Under the pieces are notes generated by a model. The model ran no database searches. It saw only the letters and a program-made list of their open reading frames with translations, and had not been told where the DNA came from. From positions 1,240,001 to 1,304,000 of the forward strand of contig JAHRHY010000012.1 in NCBI GenBank assembly GCA_019671135.1: 64,000 bases of DNA, written 5' to 3'. The stretch comes from Linnemannia hyalina. Lineage: Eukaryota > Mortierellomycota > Mortierellomycetes > Mortierellales > Mortierellaceae. A program made the position numbers and the translations under genes. Positions 21,607-32,411 of the stretch are shown in pieces (positions within the stretch are counted from its first letter, which is position 1; each line of letters starts with the position of its first letter).

Positions 21607-23073
21607 ATGTACAACATTTTCGGGGACCCACGCATGGCGCAGAACCAACGCCGCGCCGGCGGGCGCCGCGGAAACGACCGTCAAGACTTCTTCCCAGGCT
21701 TCTCCAACTCCCTCTTCTTCGACCCCTTCTCCTCTCAGAGTCAAGAAACTGCCCACCGTCCCGATGAGCCTGACGAGAACGAGTATGACAATCACCCCTC
21801 TCACTCTACTCTCCAAAAGCAACGCCATCTCCAGCAACAGCAACAACAGCAGGAAAGGCAGCGTCAACAGGAGTTGGAGAGGCAACGGCATTTGCAGCAA
21901 CAGCAACAATTGCAAATGCAGCGGGAGAGTCATGACGCCCGTGTCCGGTTGGCGGCGGCTGAGAAGGAGAAGAGACAGCAGCAGCAGGCGGAGGCTGAAT
22001 TGAAGCGCGCTCATCATGAGGCTACCATGCGCAATCACCATGATGCTCTTCACAAGCAGCAGGTTCTTCGCCAGCAGCAGCAAATGAAGCACCAACAGTC
22101 GCAACGGCAGCACCAACAGCTGCAGCACCAAAAGGTCCATTCTCAGCAACATCCTCAGCAACAGCATCAGAAGGCTCAACAATCCCTTCAGCAGCAACAG
22201 CGGCAGCCAGCTACTGGTCCCAAGGCACGCCGCCAACGCAGACGCCAGAGACAAGCCTCCGCTTCCTCCGCTGCCGGTCAGACCCAAGTCCAAGCCCAGT
22301 CCAAGGGCGATCAAGACGACGATCTGGAAGACGAGGCTGTCATGAACATCTTGACTAACGCATTCGATGGTGTCTACACTACACCCGAGGAGGAGGCCGA
22401 GCGAGCTGCCCGCAAGAACTTGGAGGCGGCCAAGAAGAAGCTTCCTATGCCTCCTCCCGCAGAGTCTGAGGGCGATGAGGAAGAAGATGAGGATGAAGAG
22501 GATGAAGAGGATGAGGAGGATGTGTGGGGGCAGGATGCTCAGGCTCTCAACGAACCCAGTGCCGCCGAGAAGCAGCAGCAGCATCGTCAGCAACAGCAGC
22601 AAAAGTACCAAAAACGCCTGCAGGAGCACTATCAACGCCTGCAGCAACAGAAGATGGAGGAGTCTGACCGTGACGAGGAGATGGGACAGGAGGAGGAAGC
22701 CCCACAAGAAGACGATGAGACCATGGAAGATAACACCACCACTCAAGACGAAGAGGACGAAGAAGAACCCCAGCCAGACCCAGAACTGATCCGCAAGAGT
22801 CAAGCTGAGCTCCAAGAGATTCGCACGAGCCTCGACAACCTTTCCCACGAGCTCCAACAGATCGAATCCGGTGTCATCCCCAATAAGAAGCATGTCCTGA
22901 TGACGGAGGAGAACCTAACAAAGGCCATGCTGAAGATCGATTCGGTCGAGAGTGGTGGAGATGAGTCAATCCGCAAGCAGCGCAAGGAGCTGATCGGCAG
23001 AGCAGAGCAAATCTTGGAGAAGGTCGATGATTTCAAGCGCCGGACCAAGATTTCTGTTCCTCGCCGCAAGTAA
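21607..23073 (+). CDS. BAG-domain protein 2 (Hsp70 co-chaperone), intronless
   Basis: A single exon of 488 residues starting MYNIFGDPR; an upstream in-frame methionine lies in the pyrimidine-rich leader. The middle is Gln-rich coiled sequence with an acidic block. Residues about 396-478 form a BAG domain that closely matches the paralogue at 11455-13419: NLTKAMLKIDSVESGGD, then IRKQRKELIGRAEQILEKVD. It ends with a short basic tail (RRTKISVPRRK), whereas the paralogue has an acidic tail about 150 residues long. BAG domains act as nucleotide exchange factors for Hsp70. The shared MY start, Gln-rich coil and C-terminal BAG suggest a duplication pair now separated by two genes. The domain call is strong; cellular role is inferred. 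Confidence 0.85.
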   Translation: MYNIFGDPRMAQNQRRAGGRRGNDRQDFFPGFSNSLFFDPFSSQSQETAHRPDEPDENEYDNHPSHSTLQKQRHLQQQQQQQERQRQQELERQRHLQQQQQLQMQRESHDARVRLAAAEKEKRQQQQAEAELKRAHHEATMRNHHDALHKQQVLRQQQQMKHQQSQRQHQQLQHQKVHSQQHPQQQHQKAQQSLQQQQRQPATGPKARRQRRRQRQASASSAAGQTQVQAQSKGDQDDDLEDEAVMNILTNAFDGVYTTPEEEAERAARKNLEAAKKKLPMPPPAESEGDEEEDEDEEDEEDEEDVWGQDAQALNEPSAAEKQQQHRQQQQQKYQKRLQEHYQRLQQQKMEESDRDEEMGQEEEAPQEDDETMEDNTTTQDEEDEEEPQPDPELIRKSQAELQEIRTSLDNLSHELQQIESGVIPNKKHVLMTEENLTKAMLKIDSVESGGDESIRKQRKELIGRAEQILEKVDDFKRRTKISVPRRK

Positions 23074-25365
23074 GCATTTTTATTTGCACTCTGGTTCTTC
23101 TCCCCCTCCTCTCCTTCCTTCGTCCTACTTCTCTTCTTGTACATAGTCATTCCTCTCTCGCAAACATACGCGAACATACATATATACATATATACATACA
23201 TGGTTTTTTACACAGTTCGTTTTATTTTCTTTTGTTAGGCTTTGGTTTCTTACCTGAATAAAATACATATCATATCATTATTTCCTCCAACGAGCTACCT
23301 TTTACCAACCAAGTGCATTCTCCAAAGAATTGAACAAAAATGACACCAACTTCTTGTGGGAGGGGTGTCAATTTGCTTTAGTAAAAACTTTCAATGACTC
23401 GTCTTGCATTGCCGGAGAAGATGATGAGCACTTACAGAGATGGTCAAGGAATAGTTTCTCGTTGGCGAAAAGAGCGACCACACCAACCTAATTTTACCCC
23501 AGAGGCAAAATATAACCTTGCGTCTTTCTTCATTGAAATGACATTCGCTAAAGGAACGGGGAACTGGGCAACTAAAAAAAAAAACTGTCCGAAGAACGAT
23601 TCAAGAAAACATGCGAGACTCGAATCCGCCAACGTCCCGAGATGGGATATCTCTGTCAGGAAAAGTTCAAGGCGATGCACATTTTGTCCTGCCTCTGAAA
23701 TCCATAAGAAGAAAAAAAAACGGCAGGGCAAAACCAAGACTCTGAACGAAGCCGAGGGAATAAAGAAGAAAAAAAAAAAAAAGGGCTGAGCAATGAACGG
23801 GTGAAAGTGGGTGAATGTTGAAGTGCCGAAACAAAGAAAAAAAAACCTGCAAAAGAGAAACCTGATGCTCAGCGACACTGGGAGAACAACCAAGGACATA
23901 ACGAAAAGGTACCTCAACAGTACCCTTTCTTTCTCTCGTTCATGTTTGTTGCTTGAAGATAGGTACAGTACCTTTTTTTCGTTCGCTTTTTTATCGTTTT
24001 ATCTGCGCGGCTCTGAAATCTATCTTTAGTTGCAGGTTGTGGCTCGCGTTTGATGAGGGAGACGAGGGGGGAAGGAGGAGAAGGATGGTTGCACAAAGAG
24101 AAATAGAAAAGGGTCCATTTGATCCCTCCCTTTCTCCACCCAAGGGATGGATGACACTCGACGGACGGACTAGCACACTTTATCGGTTGAAGGGGGGAAA
24201 AGCCTTTGAAGAGTAATTTGTCAACCAAATCCACCCCCACATACAAACACACGTTAAAGCATAAGAACAAACATCGACGCCCACGACGACTGACTGACTT
24301 ACAGTCAGACACATAACAAAGCACACAAAAAAAGAAAAAAAGAAAAGCTCTAATGTGGGTCTAAAAATAGTTAGTGCACGTGATGTCTGCGGGAATAGGC
24401 ACTGATAGTCAAGAAAAAAAGATTGAGGCAGAGCATTGAAGGATGAAGAAAAGAAGGAAGGAAAAAAGAAGGCTGGCTGCTGACGGAGAGTGATATGGTT
24501 GTTTGGTTGGGTTGTCAGTGGCATTGATGGCAGGGGTGACAAATGAAATAAGAAAGTAAGAAAGGAGAGAAGGGGGCTGGTTGCGCAGAAGAGAAGGGAC
24601 ATTGGGGATTGGAGAGAGAGAAAGAGGGAGGGAGGCGAAGAAAACAACTACAGAGAAGGAAGGGTACGTTGGTTCAACCAATGGGTTTGAACAGGACAAC
24701 AGCAAAGGTGTAGATGAAGTGGGTTACGCCCTTTTTTTTCCGCCATTGAGTGTATTTTGTTATTTCATTTCTGCAAACATTGGATGCCTCTTACCTTTCT
24801 TCTTCTTTTCCCTCCTACAAAACTCTCTTTCTTCTTTGTTTCCTTCCTTGCTTATTACTTGTCTTTCCCACTCTAGTCTTCTCCCAATAATTGCAAGCTG
24901 CAAGCCGCCTCTCTTTCTTTTCCCTTGCCTATCCACTTTTTTTCCAGCCTTGCCTCTGCATCGGCAATCATTTTATATTATCATTTCAAAAGTCAGTTTG
25001 ACTGCAAATCAATTTGACTCTGTTCCCTTTGAGTCTATCACAAAGTCTTAAACCAAACACAGGACCGGCCACTTCTCTCTTTTTGCTTTCTTCCCTCATC
25101 AACTAAATTCAATCGGACACTCAACTCGACCGGACTCGAATCCTCATCAATCACCCGACCTCATCACTCCCCCCTCACTCTCTTGGTTCCTGGATAAGAT
25201 TATCGGACTCGGTTCCTTGCACTCATTCACCCACCACACACACTAGCCTCTAGTCTAGTCCTTTTTTTGCTTCAGGAACAACAACAACAATAACAACAAC
25301 AGAACCTCTCTACAACAAAACAACAACAACAAAACACCGTCGGACTCCACCAGTCAACTTTAGCC
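23074..25365. other. Long intergenic region before the MADS gene
   Basis: This 2.3-kb region has a (TATACA)-type stretch near 23175-23202 in the 3' region of BAG gene 2. Long poly-A/GA-rich blocks follow at 23570-23860. The MADS-gene leader contains many CAA triplets (25276-25338), an unstructured 5' leader. No coding or RNA gene was recognised. Confidence 0.6.
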
Positions 25366-27198
25366 ATGGGACGCAAAAAGATTCAAATCAAGACAATCAC
25401 GGACGAGCGTAATCGACAGGTACTAAACCACACACACACATCCTTTTTTGTCGGAATGAGGTGTAAAAGGAAACAGGGATAGTTGTGTTTTCCTCGGCAA
25501 ACGGACCGCACAAAAAAAGGATGCAATGGAGAGCGAGGAGGAGAGAGAGAGTGGGAAAAAAGGCAATAGAGGGCAGAATTGAGACTGGCGACTGGAAGGG
25601 AGAGGGAAGACGAAGAAAGTGGTGTGATGACAGAAAGTTGAAAGGAAAGGTGTGTTGTTTGGGTGGGAGTGTGTTTGAATGAAGAGGAGAGAAAGAAGAA
25701 AGAGAAGAGAAGTAAAATAATAACGAGGGTGATGGTTGTGATCAGACAGACTCTTTTTTTTTTTTGTTCATTGCTATTCTTGTCCGTGGTTGTTGCTTTG
25801 CCCGTTTCTCTTGTTCTTTTTTTACCCTCTCTGTCTATATTTTCTTTCTCTCTCTCTGGCCTGGTCGTCCGCCGTTCACTTTTCTATTTTTCTCGCCTGC
25901 CCGAAACTCTTGTTTTTAAAAATAGCTGAGCAAAAAAGAAAGAATAGGAAAGAGAGAAGGGTGAACAGTCTGAATGAACGAGTGGTGACAAACAACAACA
26001 ACAACTCTTTAAGAAAGGGTGTCTCGTTCGTATGAAGAGAGGTTCACTTTTAGAGTGGAAGGGTGGCCATGGTTCAGTCTTTTTCCACCATCAGTGCCCA
26101 GGGAGTTGAGTGGCAATCGATCGAACAAAAGAAATGGTTTTTTGTTATTGAGCACACCGATAACAAAAGACAAGAGGACCTTGTGACCCTCCTTCCCATT
26201 GTGCACAACTTTCATACTGCGTACCTGTCTCGTGCTGTCTGTTTGTCTGACCTTCGCTATCCGTACTTTATTCCTTGTGTAGGTGACGTTCCAGAAGCGC
26301 CGCTTCGGTCTCATGAAGAAGGCCATGGAACTCAGCGTCCTCTGCGACTGCCAGATCGGCCTCATCATCTTCAACTCCAACAACAAGCTCGTCCAGTATT
26401 CGTCACACGATATCGACTCCATCCTTCTCCGATACACCGAGGTATGCAAAGCAATCGATTTGTTATTTTTTTCTATTTGTTTCTTGTTTTCCATCTCCAC
26501 CACCCAATCATCGTTGGATCCCAACTCTATCGGATGGAAACTACATGAGGAACGTGGAAACCACAAGGGAGCCGGCTGTTGTTGATCTTGTTATTGTTGC
26601 CAGTTACCCAGTCGTGGAAAATCGGAGTACTCGGGTCAGCGGCCTTGGGAAAAGAAAATGAAAGGACCCCGCCATCTCGATTGCCTTGCTCATTTTTCAA
26701 ACACGGACGGACGGGATTCCAGTTTTCCTGCAGGGACAGACGTGAAATTTGGTGCCGACATTAATTGGTTTAATATTTTCCTTATGCATCTAGTACAACG
26801 ATTCATGCGAGACCTACACGAACAAAGAGTTTCTCAGTGTCACAGAGAACAAAGAAGACGAAGGAGAGGAGGACCTCTCAGCTGCAGGAGACGATAGGAG
26901 CATCATGTCGGTAACACCGCAACCCCAGTCAATGCCCCAGCCCACACCATCCCATCACACTCCAGGACAAGCTACCCTCCAGACGCCGCCTTCACATCCT
27001 CACAGCATGTCTCACACACCGCCACCATCAGTTCAGACCCATATCCCAAGGAGCCCATACCAAATACCACCCAATGTGGTTGTCCACCAACACCAGTATG
27101 ATGCCTTCCAATACCAGCAGACACCACTCGACCAGCAGTATCGCCAGCAGCAACAACAGCAGCAGCAGCAGCAGTACAACCAACATCAACTTTTCCTT

Positions 27199-27230
<32 letters not shown>

Positions 27231-27672
27231 GCAACAGCAATTCCAGCAGCAACAGCAGCAGCTACAGTTACAGCAGCAGCAGCAACAACAGCAGCAACAG
27301 TTCCAACAACAACATCAACACCTTCAGATGACAGCACACACCCAAGCGCCTCAGATCTCCATGGCAGGACAGCCCATGCAACAGGTACGTGACATATTTA
27401 CCTAACTATCTTGTCTCTTGGTATGCCCAAGTTCCGAAAGTCAAAGGGTATAACGAAGAAAGATCGCTAATCATTGAAAACCTGTACATCTACTACACGA
27501 TAGATGGCTGCTCAGAACAGGCAGTTCCAGCCTCAGCAGTTCCAGCAACCTGGAACTGTCTTTATGAACCGATCTATTACCCAGGCCCCTAATGGACAGA
27601 ATCTTCAGATTCCCATGTCCACGCCCATGACCCTTCCCATGCAACAACCCCAGCAAATCCAACAATTCCAGC

Positions 27673-27706
<34 letters not shown>

Positions 27707-28758
27707 GCAACAACAACAACAGGAACAATTACAACAAGGCCAACACACTCAACAAGTTCAACAGCATCAACAACAACAGCAACAACAACAACAACAACAG
27801 CAACAGCAACAGGCCCAACAAATTCAGCAGCAACAACAACAACAACAACAACAACAACAGCAGTTGCAGCAGGCCCAGCCCATTTCTCAGTCCAACTCTC
27901 CCCTTTTGAACCACCCCACTCTCATCAAGATGGAGCCCTCGCCTGTCCATAGCTCCCCCATGACCGACACCTCCTCTGCCGCTACGACGCCTACTCCTAT
28001 CACGGTCACCAATATGATGGCAGGAGGCACCTCGCCCGTTCTCAGTCCTACCAATGGACTCAAGAAGCCCAAGATGAACCTCCGCGTTCATATTCCCATG
28101 GAGGGCAAGGAGAACGCCACGCTCACTGATACCATGGTCAAGACTGAGGAGTCGAGTGAACTGCCACCTGTAAGTTCTTTGCAAACTTAACGTCATAACT
28201 GTGTTCGCTTTGATCGACTTTGTGCTAACCACGTATATGGACCTTGTATTTGAATGAAAAAAATAGATCCAAAAGCGTCCATTCGAATCGGCTCCGATGT
28301 CATCGACACTTCCTTCGCAGTTTGCCAAGAACCTCCCTTCCCCCTCAACATTCTATCCCGAGTTCTACGCACCCCAGGCTGAACTCAGCCCTATCGTCTT
28401 TGGCCAGACGCCGACCAGCGCACAGCCCAGCCCAGCATTCAACTGGCCAGCTCCTAGGGAGACCATGACACGTGTTCATCAGCCCAGTCCCCTGGCCAAG
28501 GGACAAAATGTCACCACGGCGGCTACCTCTGGAGCAGACGCGTCAGGATCTACAGCCACAGGAAAGCTTGCGCCTCCGGGATCGAATCTAAAGTTGTCGA
28601 GCACGCCTGCCTTGACACCTTCCTCGTCTTCGCCCTCGACCAACCATTCTGCCTCGACGGATGGTTCACCCGTTTCGAACGCTCGTTCAAGATCGATGTC
28701 GATCGATGGCTATGATGCGATGGATGGACCTGCAGTGAAGAAAGCCAAGAAGATTTGA
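25366..28758 (+). CDS. MEF2/RLM1-type MADS-box transcription factor with two polyglutamine tracts
   Basis: Five exons (25366-25419, 26283-26441, 26794-27384, 27504-28169, 28267-28758), all phase 0, give 653 residues. The MADS box is nearly canonical MEF2 type: [18 protein letters not shown], then [34 protein letters not shown]. The following [19 protein letters not shown] matches the MEF2 extension (KYTEYNEPHESRTN in animals). The factor should bind A/T-rich CTA(A/T)4TAG sites as a dimer. Rlm1-like yeast relatives act downstream of the cell-wall MAP kinase; that role is only suggested here. Two huge CAA/CAG glutamine tracts (27140-27330 and 27650-27880) are likely activation regions. There are many Ser-Pro/Thr-Pro sites in exon 5, and it ends with a lysine-rich patch. 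Intron 1 (863 bp) is unusually long for this window. Confidence 0.92.
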
Positions 28759-28976
28759 GAAACTATCCCTTTGTCGAATCTCTTTCTTTTGTATACTTTC
28801 ATTCATGTAGTCGTACCGTCTAGTTCCCGTCGTTTTTCTTTTCCTTTGCACGCACACAAATCCATTTAGTCATTTTTCTTCTTTTCAGCATATTTTCTCT
28901 TTTCCCGAATGTACAATATCAAACCTACATCCACATTGTTCCCCTCGTTATTTTGTTTCTATACATTATGTTTTAT

Positions 28977-30902
28977 TCATGAAGATGTCGTGGGTGGCCG
29001 GCACTCGACATCGACGACATAATGAAAGACAAGAGGCGCAAAGCTCTTGACATTCTCCATATGCTGAATCTCGATCGACCACTCTCTGCTATGCTTCCAT
29101 GCAGCAAACAGGTCGCGAAGGGATTGGAGGAGATACAACTTGAAGGACTCTTCCTCGCCGACCCGGATATTGTGATGGACATGGAGGTACCCACCCTCTA
29201 GGGGACACAGCGCACGAACACCCAGGACCCAGCCTGGTTCTGCGGTTGGGATCAGGCCTAGGTTGACATGGTGAGCGGTGTTTTCAAAGTATTCGATCCA
29301 TTGGGCGTTGTCGCCTGGGTAGACGACTAGTTGGCCGCAATCTTTTTGTTTCTTGGTTGCTGTGGCTGCTGTGGTGGGTTTTTGTGGTGGGCGGCGAGGA
29401 GTCGGCTGTCCTGTCGTGAAGGGTTGTTCCTGTAGTTCTCCGTTCTCCTCCTTGGACTTTATCCGGACGCTCTCGCCATGGTACCTCTTCCACGGAATGC
29501 CATTCCTCCCGGCACCTCTCACCAACCCCTCAACACTCCAAGGATTCCACTCACACGCATGAACCACCTTCGCGCCTGCATGGACTAAATACACCAGCGC
29601 GAAATACCCGATCCCCGCATAGAGGTCCACAACCACCTTGTTGCGGGCATCAAAGATGGGTCGAGATTTGGCAACACGTTCCTTTTCGGTGATATTTCCG
29701 GCAGAGAACATGGTGAACATGGGGGACCAAATGTAGAAGACTTGGTTCTGGCAGGTCTCGGACCAGTAGGTTTGGAGAAAGTTTGAGGGTGTTGGGAGGA
29801 CATCGCTGTCTGTTGGGGAGGTGGAAGTTGTGGTGGATTCGTAGAGGCCTGTCGATTCTGCTCCTGCCCCTGAGGTGTTGTTGGTGATGGCGTTGGCCTT
29901 GCTGCTACTGATATCGCTCGACATTTCCTGATGCTCTACCAGATTTGCCTCCAAACCTTCCCCTTCTTCTCCTCCTTCCTCAGCCTCGACCCAGGACTTG
30001 TACCGGTTATGAAGCTTCCAATCTCCAGCCAGGGGGCGAATCTTGGGTCGGCGCAGGATATCCTGGACAGGGATGATGGCCTTCCTCGCGATGTGCGTTG
30101 ATCCTAGTGCGTCCTGGACCAGTTTCTCCCATCGCGCCATGATGCCGTTGTGTCCAGTGGTGCCACTGGCTTGTTGCTGTTGGTGATCGAGAGCGATGAG
30201 GCGTTTGAGGACAGCTGGCCAGGGAGCGGTGAGGAAGGCTGTGGGAGGGAGGAAGGTGAAATCGGAGTAGTGTTCCCATTTCTGAGGAAGGGAGGCGATC
30301 AACTCTGGGAGGACTTCTGGTCCCAGGCGTTCCTGTTCCTGTTCCTGTTCCTGTTGCCCTTGTTGATCGAGGTGGGATGTGGCAGCCCAGGATTGGAGAT
30401 AAGGGAGAAGGAACTCTGAGGTCGTCTGTTGGAGTTTTTCGAGGGGCGTTTGGACGAGGAGGTGTTTTGGGGATGGGAAGGCTGTCGGTAAGAGGCAGGT
30501 GAGGAAGATTGTCTTTTGGAGGGCTGGATCGGAGAGCGGTGCCGGCCAGTCAATTGATGATAAATCGGTGGAGGGTAGTGAAGATGGGTCATGGGCGAGG
30601 TCCCAGAGTGAGCGGATATCGATGCCGGCTGTGGTATTAGGTGGTTGTGAGAAGGGACCGACGGGCAGGAGTGCCATAGCCATGTATTGAGTCAGATCAC
30701 ATCCATCATGGTTTTCCTTCCCCACTCCTGCTGTGCTCCCTGTAGGGGTAGTGGTTGCTGAGTGATCAGAAGTGATCTGTGAGTAGCGGGTGATGAGTTT
30801 TGCCTTGTCGCGCCATGCAGCCTTGTCGAAGAAGACCTTGAGGTGCTTTGTGAGATGTCCTGGCGCCAGAAGAACCGGTATGTTTGTCGTCGTCGTTGAC
30901 AT
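28977..30902 (-). CDS. tRNA wybutosine-synthesizing protein 2 (TYW2/Trm12)
   Basis: A single exon of 641 residues. The Trm5/TYW2-type Rossmann fold shows at about residue 425: VVDLYAGIGYFALVYL (S-adenosylmethionine loop), then ACEWNPWSVEGL. A late conserved block follows (YLHVHHNIRVGEEESFK, ending HYVVDVECRP). TYW2 transfers the 3-amino-3-carboxypropyl group of S-adenosylmethionine to the tricyclic base at position 37 of tRNA-Phe. The EWNP motif and the absence of a Trm5-style N1-guanine set-up favour TYW2 over Trm5. The protein is longer than yeast Trm12 (about 460) because of low-complexity inserts, including a Ser/Thr-rich linker before the catalytic domain. It converges on the MADS gene with 218 bp between stop codons. 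Confidence 0.88.
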   Translation of the reverse strand: MSTTTTNIPVLLAPGHLTKHLKVFFDKAAWRDKAKLITRYSQITSDHSATTTPTGSTAGVGKENHDGCDLTQYMAMALLPVGPFSQPPNTTAGIDIRSLWDLAHDPSSLPSTDLSSIDWPAPLSDPALQKTIFLTCLLPTAFPSPKHLLVQTPLEKLQQTTSEFLLPYLQSWAATSHLDQQGQQEQEQEQERLGPEVLPELIASLPQKWEHYSDFTFLPPTAFLTAPWPAVLKRLIALDHQQQQASGTTGHNGIMARWEKLVQDALGSTHIARKAIIPVQDILRRPKIRPLAGDWKLHNRYKSWVEAEEGGEEGEGLEANLVEHQEMSSDISSSKANAITNNTSGAGAESTGLYESTTTSTSPTDSDVLPTPSNFLQTYWSETCQNQVFYIWSPMFTMFSAGNITEKERVAKSRPIFDARNKVVVDLYAGIGYFALVYLVHAGAKVVHACEWNPWSVEGLVRGAGRNGIPWKRYHGESVRIKSKEENGELQEQPFTTGQPTPRRPPQKPTTAATATKKQKDCGQLVVYPGDNAQWIEYFENTAHHVNLGLIPTAEPGWVLGVRALCPLEGGYLHVHHNIRVGEEESFKLYLLQSLRDLFAAWKHSREWSIEIQHMENVKSFAPLVFHYVVDVECRPPTTSS

Positions 30903-31109
30903 CAGGAGAAGAGAGAGTTCGTTTTCTTATGAACAAGAAACATAAAAATTTCGTCAACGTATTGGAGCCTCAGTAGTCCCAGCAGCCTGGAAAAAAAAAT
31001 CAAAGCCATCTCTCAATTTCGGAGGAGGGAAAGGGGGAAGCTTGTACGATCAAACAGAATCACACATTCTCCGAACCTCCCTTTCCCAATCATCCTCTCC
31101 CCATCCCTC

Positions 31110-31113
<4 letters not shown>

Positions 31114-31169
<56 letters not shown>
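31114..31169. repeat. (CT)28 microsatellite in the NDUFB9 leader
   Basis: A pure 56-bp CT run ends 15 bp before the NDUFB9 start codon, inside the 282-bp divergent promoter shared with TYW2. Length variation here could alter the leader or the promoter. Confidence 0.95.
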
Positions 31170-31173
<4 letters not shown>

Positions 31174-31184
31174 AACAATCCATC

Positions 31185-32069
31185 ATGTCCGAGGCCCAGA
31201 TCGCTCATCGCCGCCTAGTCCAATCGCTCTACAAGCGCTCGCTCAAGACCGCCCAGGACTGGTACATCGACACCAACTTGTTCCGCCGCAAGGCCGTCGA
31301 GCTCCGGATGCAATTCGATGCCAAGAGCAACTTGCGTCACCCTCGTGAGATCGCCCAGGCTATTCAGGAGGCTGAGCGTCAGTTGACTGAGTTGAGACAT
31401 CCCGATCCTTATATCGGTAATAACTTGTTATGGCAGCGGTTTTTGTGGTTGTTTTGCTAATTCGGAGGTCCCGGAAGCGACAAAACACAACGATTCTCGG
31501 CCAGAATGATATCGTCGTTTAATTCGGTTGCGGCTATGGTAGACGCGGAATAGCCAATGGACAGGGTTTCAGCATATCGAGGATTGAAAACCGGGCGACA
31601 GGACAAAGCACTTTTACAGGAATATTCATGAAAAAAAAAAGCAAACCGGTTGTCCAAGCAGTGTGTCCGTTTCACCCGATAGCACCACGAAAAAAGAAGC
31701 TACAAAAGTGACCACATACACAGGAGAATATGGTGCTAACTTGGATCGCGTCGGCCGGCAATTATGATCGGATCGAATGACAGGAACCGTCAAGAAACAT
31801 ATGCAGGAACAATTGAGCGATTGAATAATGACAGCTAACATACCCGTTGCCTTTTTGTTCCAATTGATGATTTTGTAGCTGTCACTGCCCCTGGTGGAAC
31901 CAAGTTCGAGCGTAACATTCACCCCAACCTTGATGTACGTTATTCTCCTTGATTGTGTATTATGCAAGTGTTTTGCTTCCCAGTTCTTCTTCGATAAAGA
32001 TACTAACGCCCAGCTGCCTTATTTCTTAACATGAATGTAATATTGTAGGAGCCTGCCGTTCACCACTAA
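31185..32069 (+). CDS. NADH:ubiquinone oxidoreductase subunit NDUFB9/B22 (LYR family)
   Basis: Three exons (31185-31416, 31879-31934, 32049-32069) give 102 residues. The start HRRLVQSLYKRSLKTAQDWY fits the B22 LYR helix, with LYK in place of LYR. FRRKAVELRMQFD, the helix EAERQLTELRHPDPYI and the C-terminal PGGTKFERNIHPN also match (HPQPYI...PGGT.YER in animals). It is an accessory subunit of complex I in the distal membrane arm, where LYR subunits bind mitochondrial acyl carrier protein. Intron 1 is 462 bp, large relative to the gene. The last exon encodes only six residues and the stop. No targeting peptide is expected for this family. Exon borders keep frame and restore the conserved motif. 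Confidence 0.9.
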
Positions 32070-32411
32070 ATTACGCCCTGGTATTTTCCGTTCTCACCAA
32101 ACGAAAAAGCAGACGACACCACCAAGGAGGATTTTTTTATACCGAGTAAAAAAAAACTGTCGCGCAGAAGACGAAAGACAGGAGATTGAAACGATAGAAT
32201 AAACAACCACATCAATAGAACCACGAAGAGCGCGTATTTGAAGACTGCAGCAATCTCGTATGTAGGAGAGGGGTTGCAAGTGTGGGTTGTTGGGCCTGTC
32301 TGGCACGGGCATAACAGTGACTGCTTGCTGGATCACAAAAAATAAAGGTGCTCTGGAAGCGCCTTTTCTTCTCCTCTCCATTCACCATCAGGACAAGACA
32401 GAAAGCCAACG
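32070..32411 (+). promoter_or_regulatory. Intergenic promoter of the tRNA m3C methyltransferase gene
   Basis: This 342-bp gap follows NDUFB9 on the same strand. It has short poly-A runs and no clear TATA box. Nothing else was seen. Confidence 0.4.

Noticed and set aside
21562..22893. 443-codon open frame on the minus strand
   Set aside because: Poly-leucine antisense of glutamine codons in BAG gene 2; it is not a membrane protein.
23610..23640. B-box-like GACTCGAATCC as part of a tRNA gene
   Set aside because: No A box or foldable acceptor stem was found at a suitable distance.
27028..27252. Poly-leucine/alanine frames opposite the MADS gene
   Set aside because: Artefacts of CAA/CAG repeats read on the other strand.
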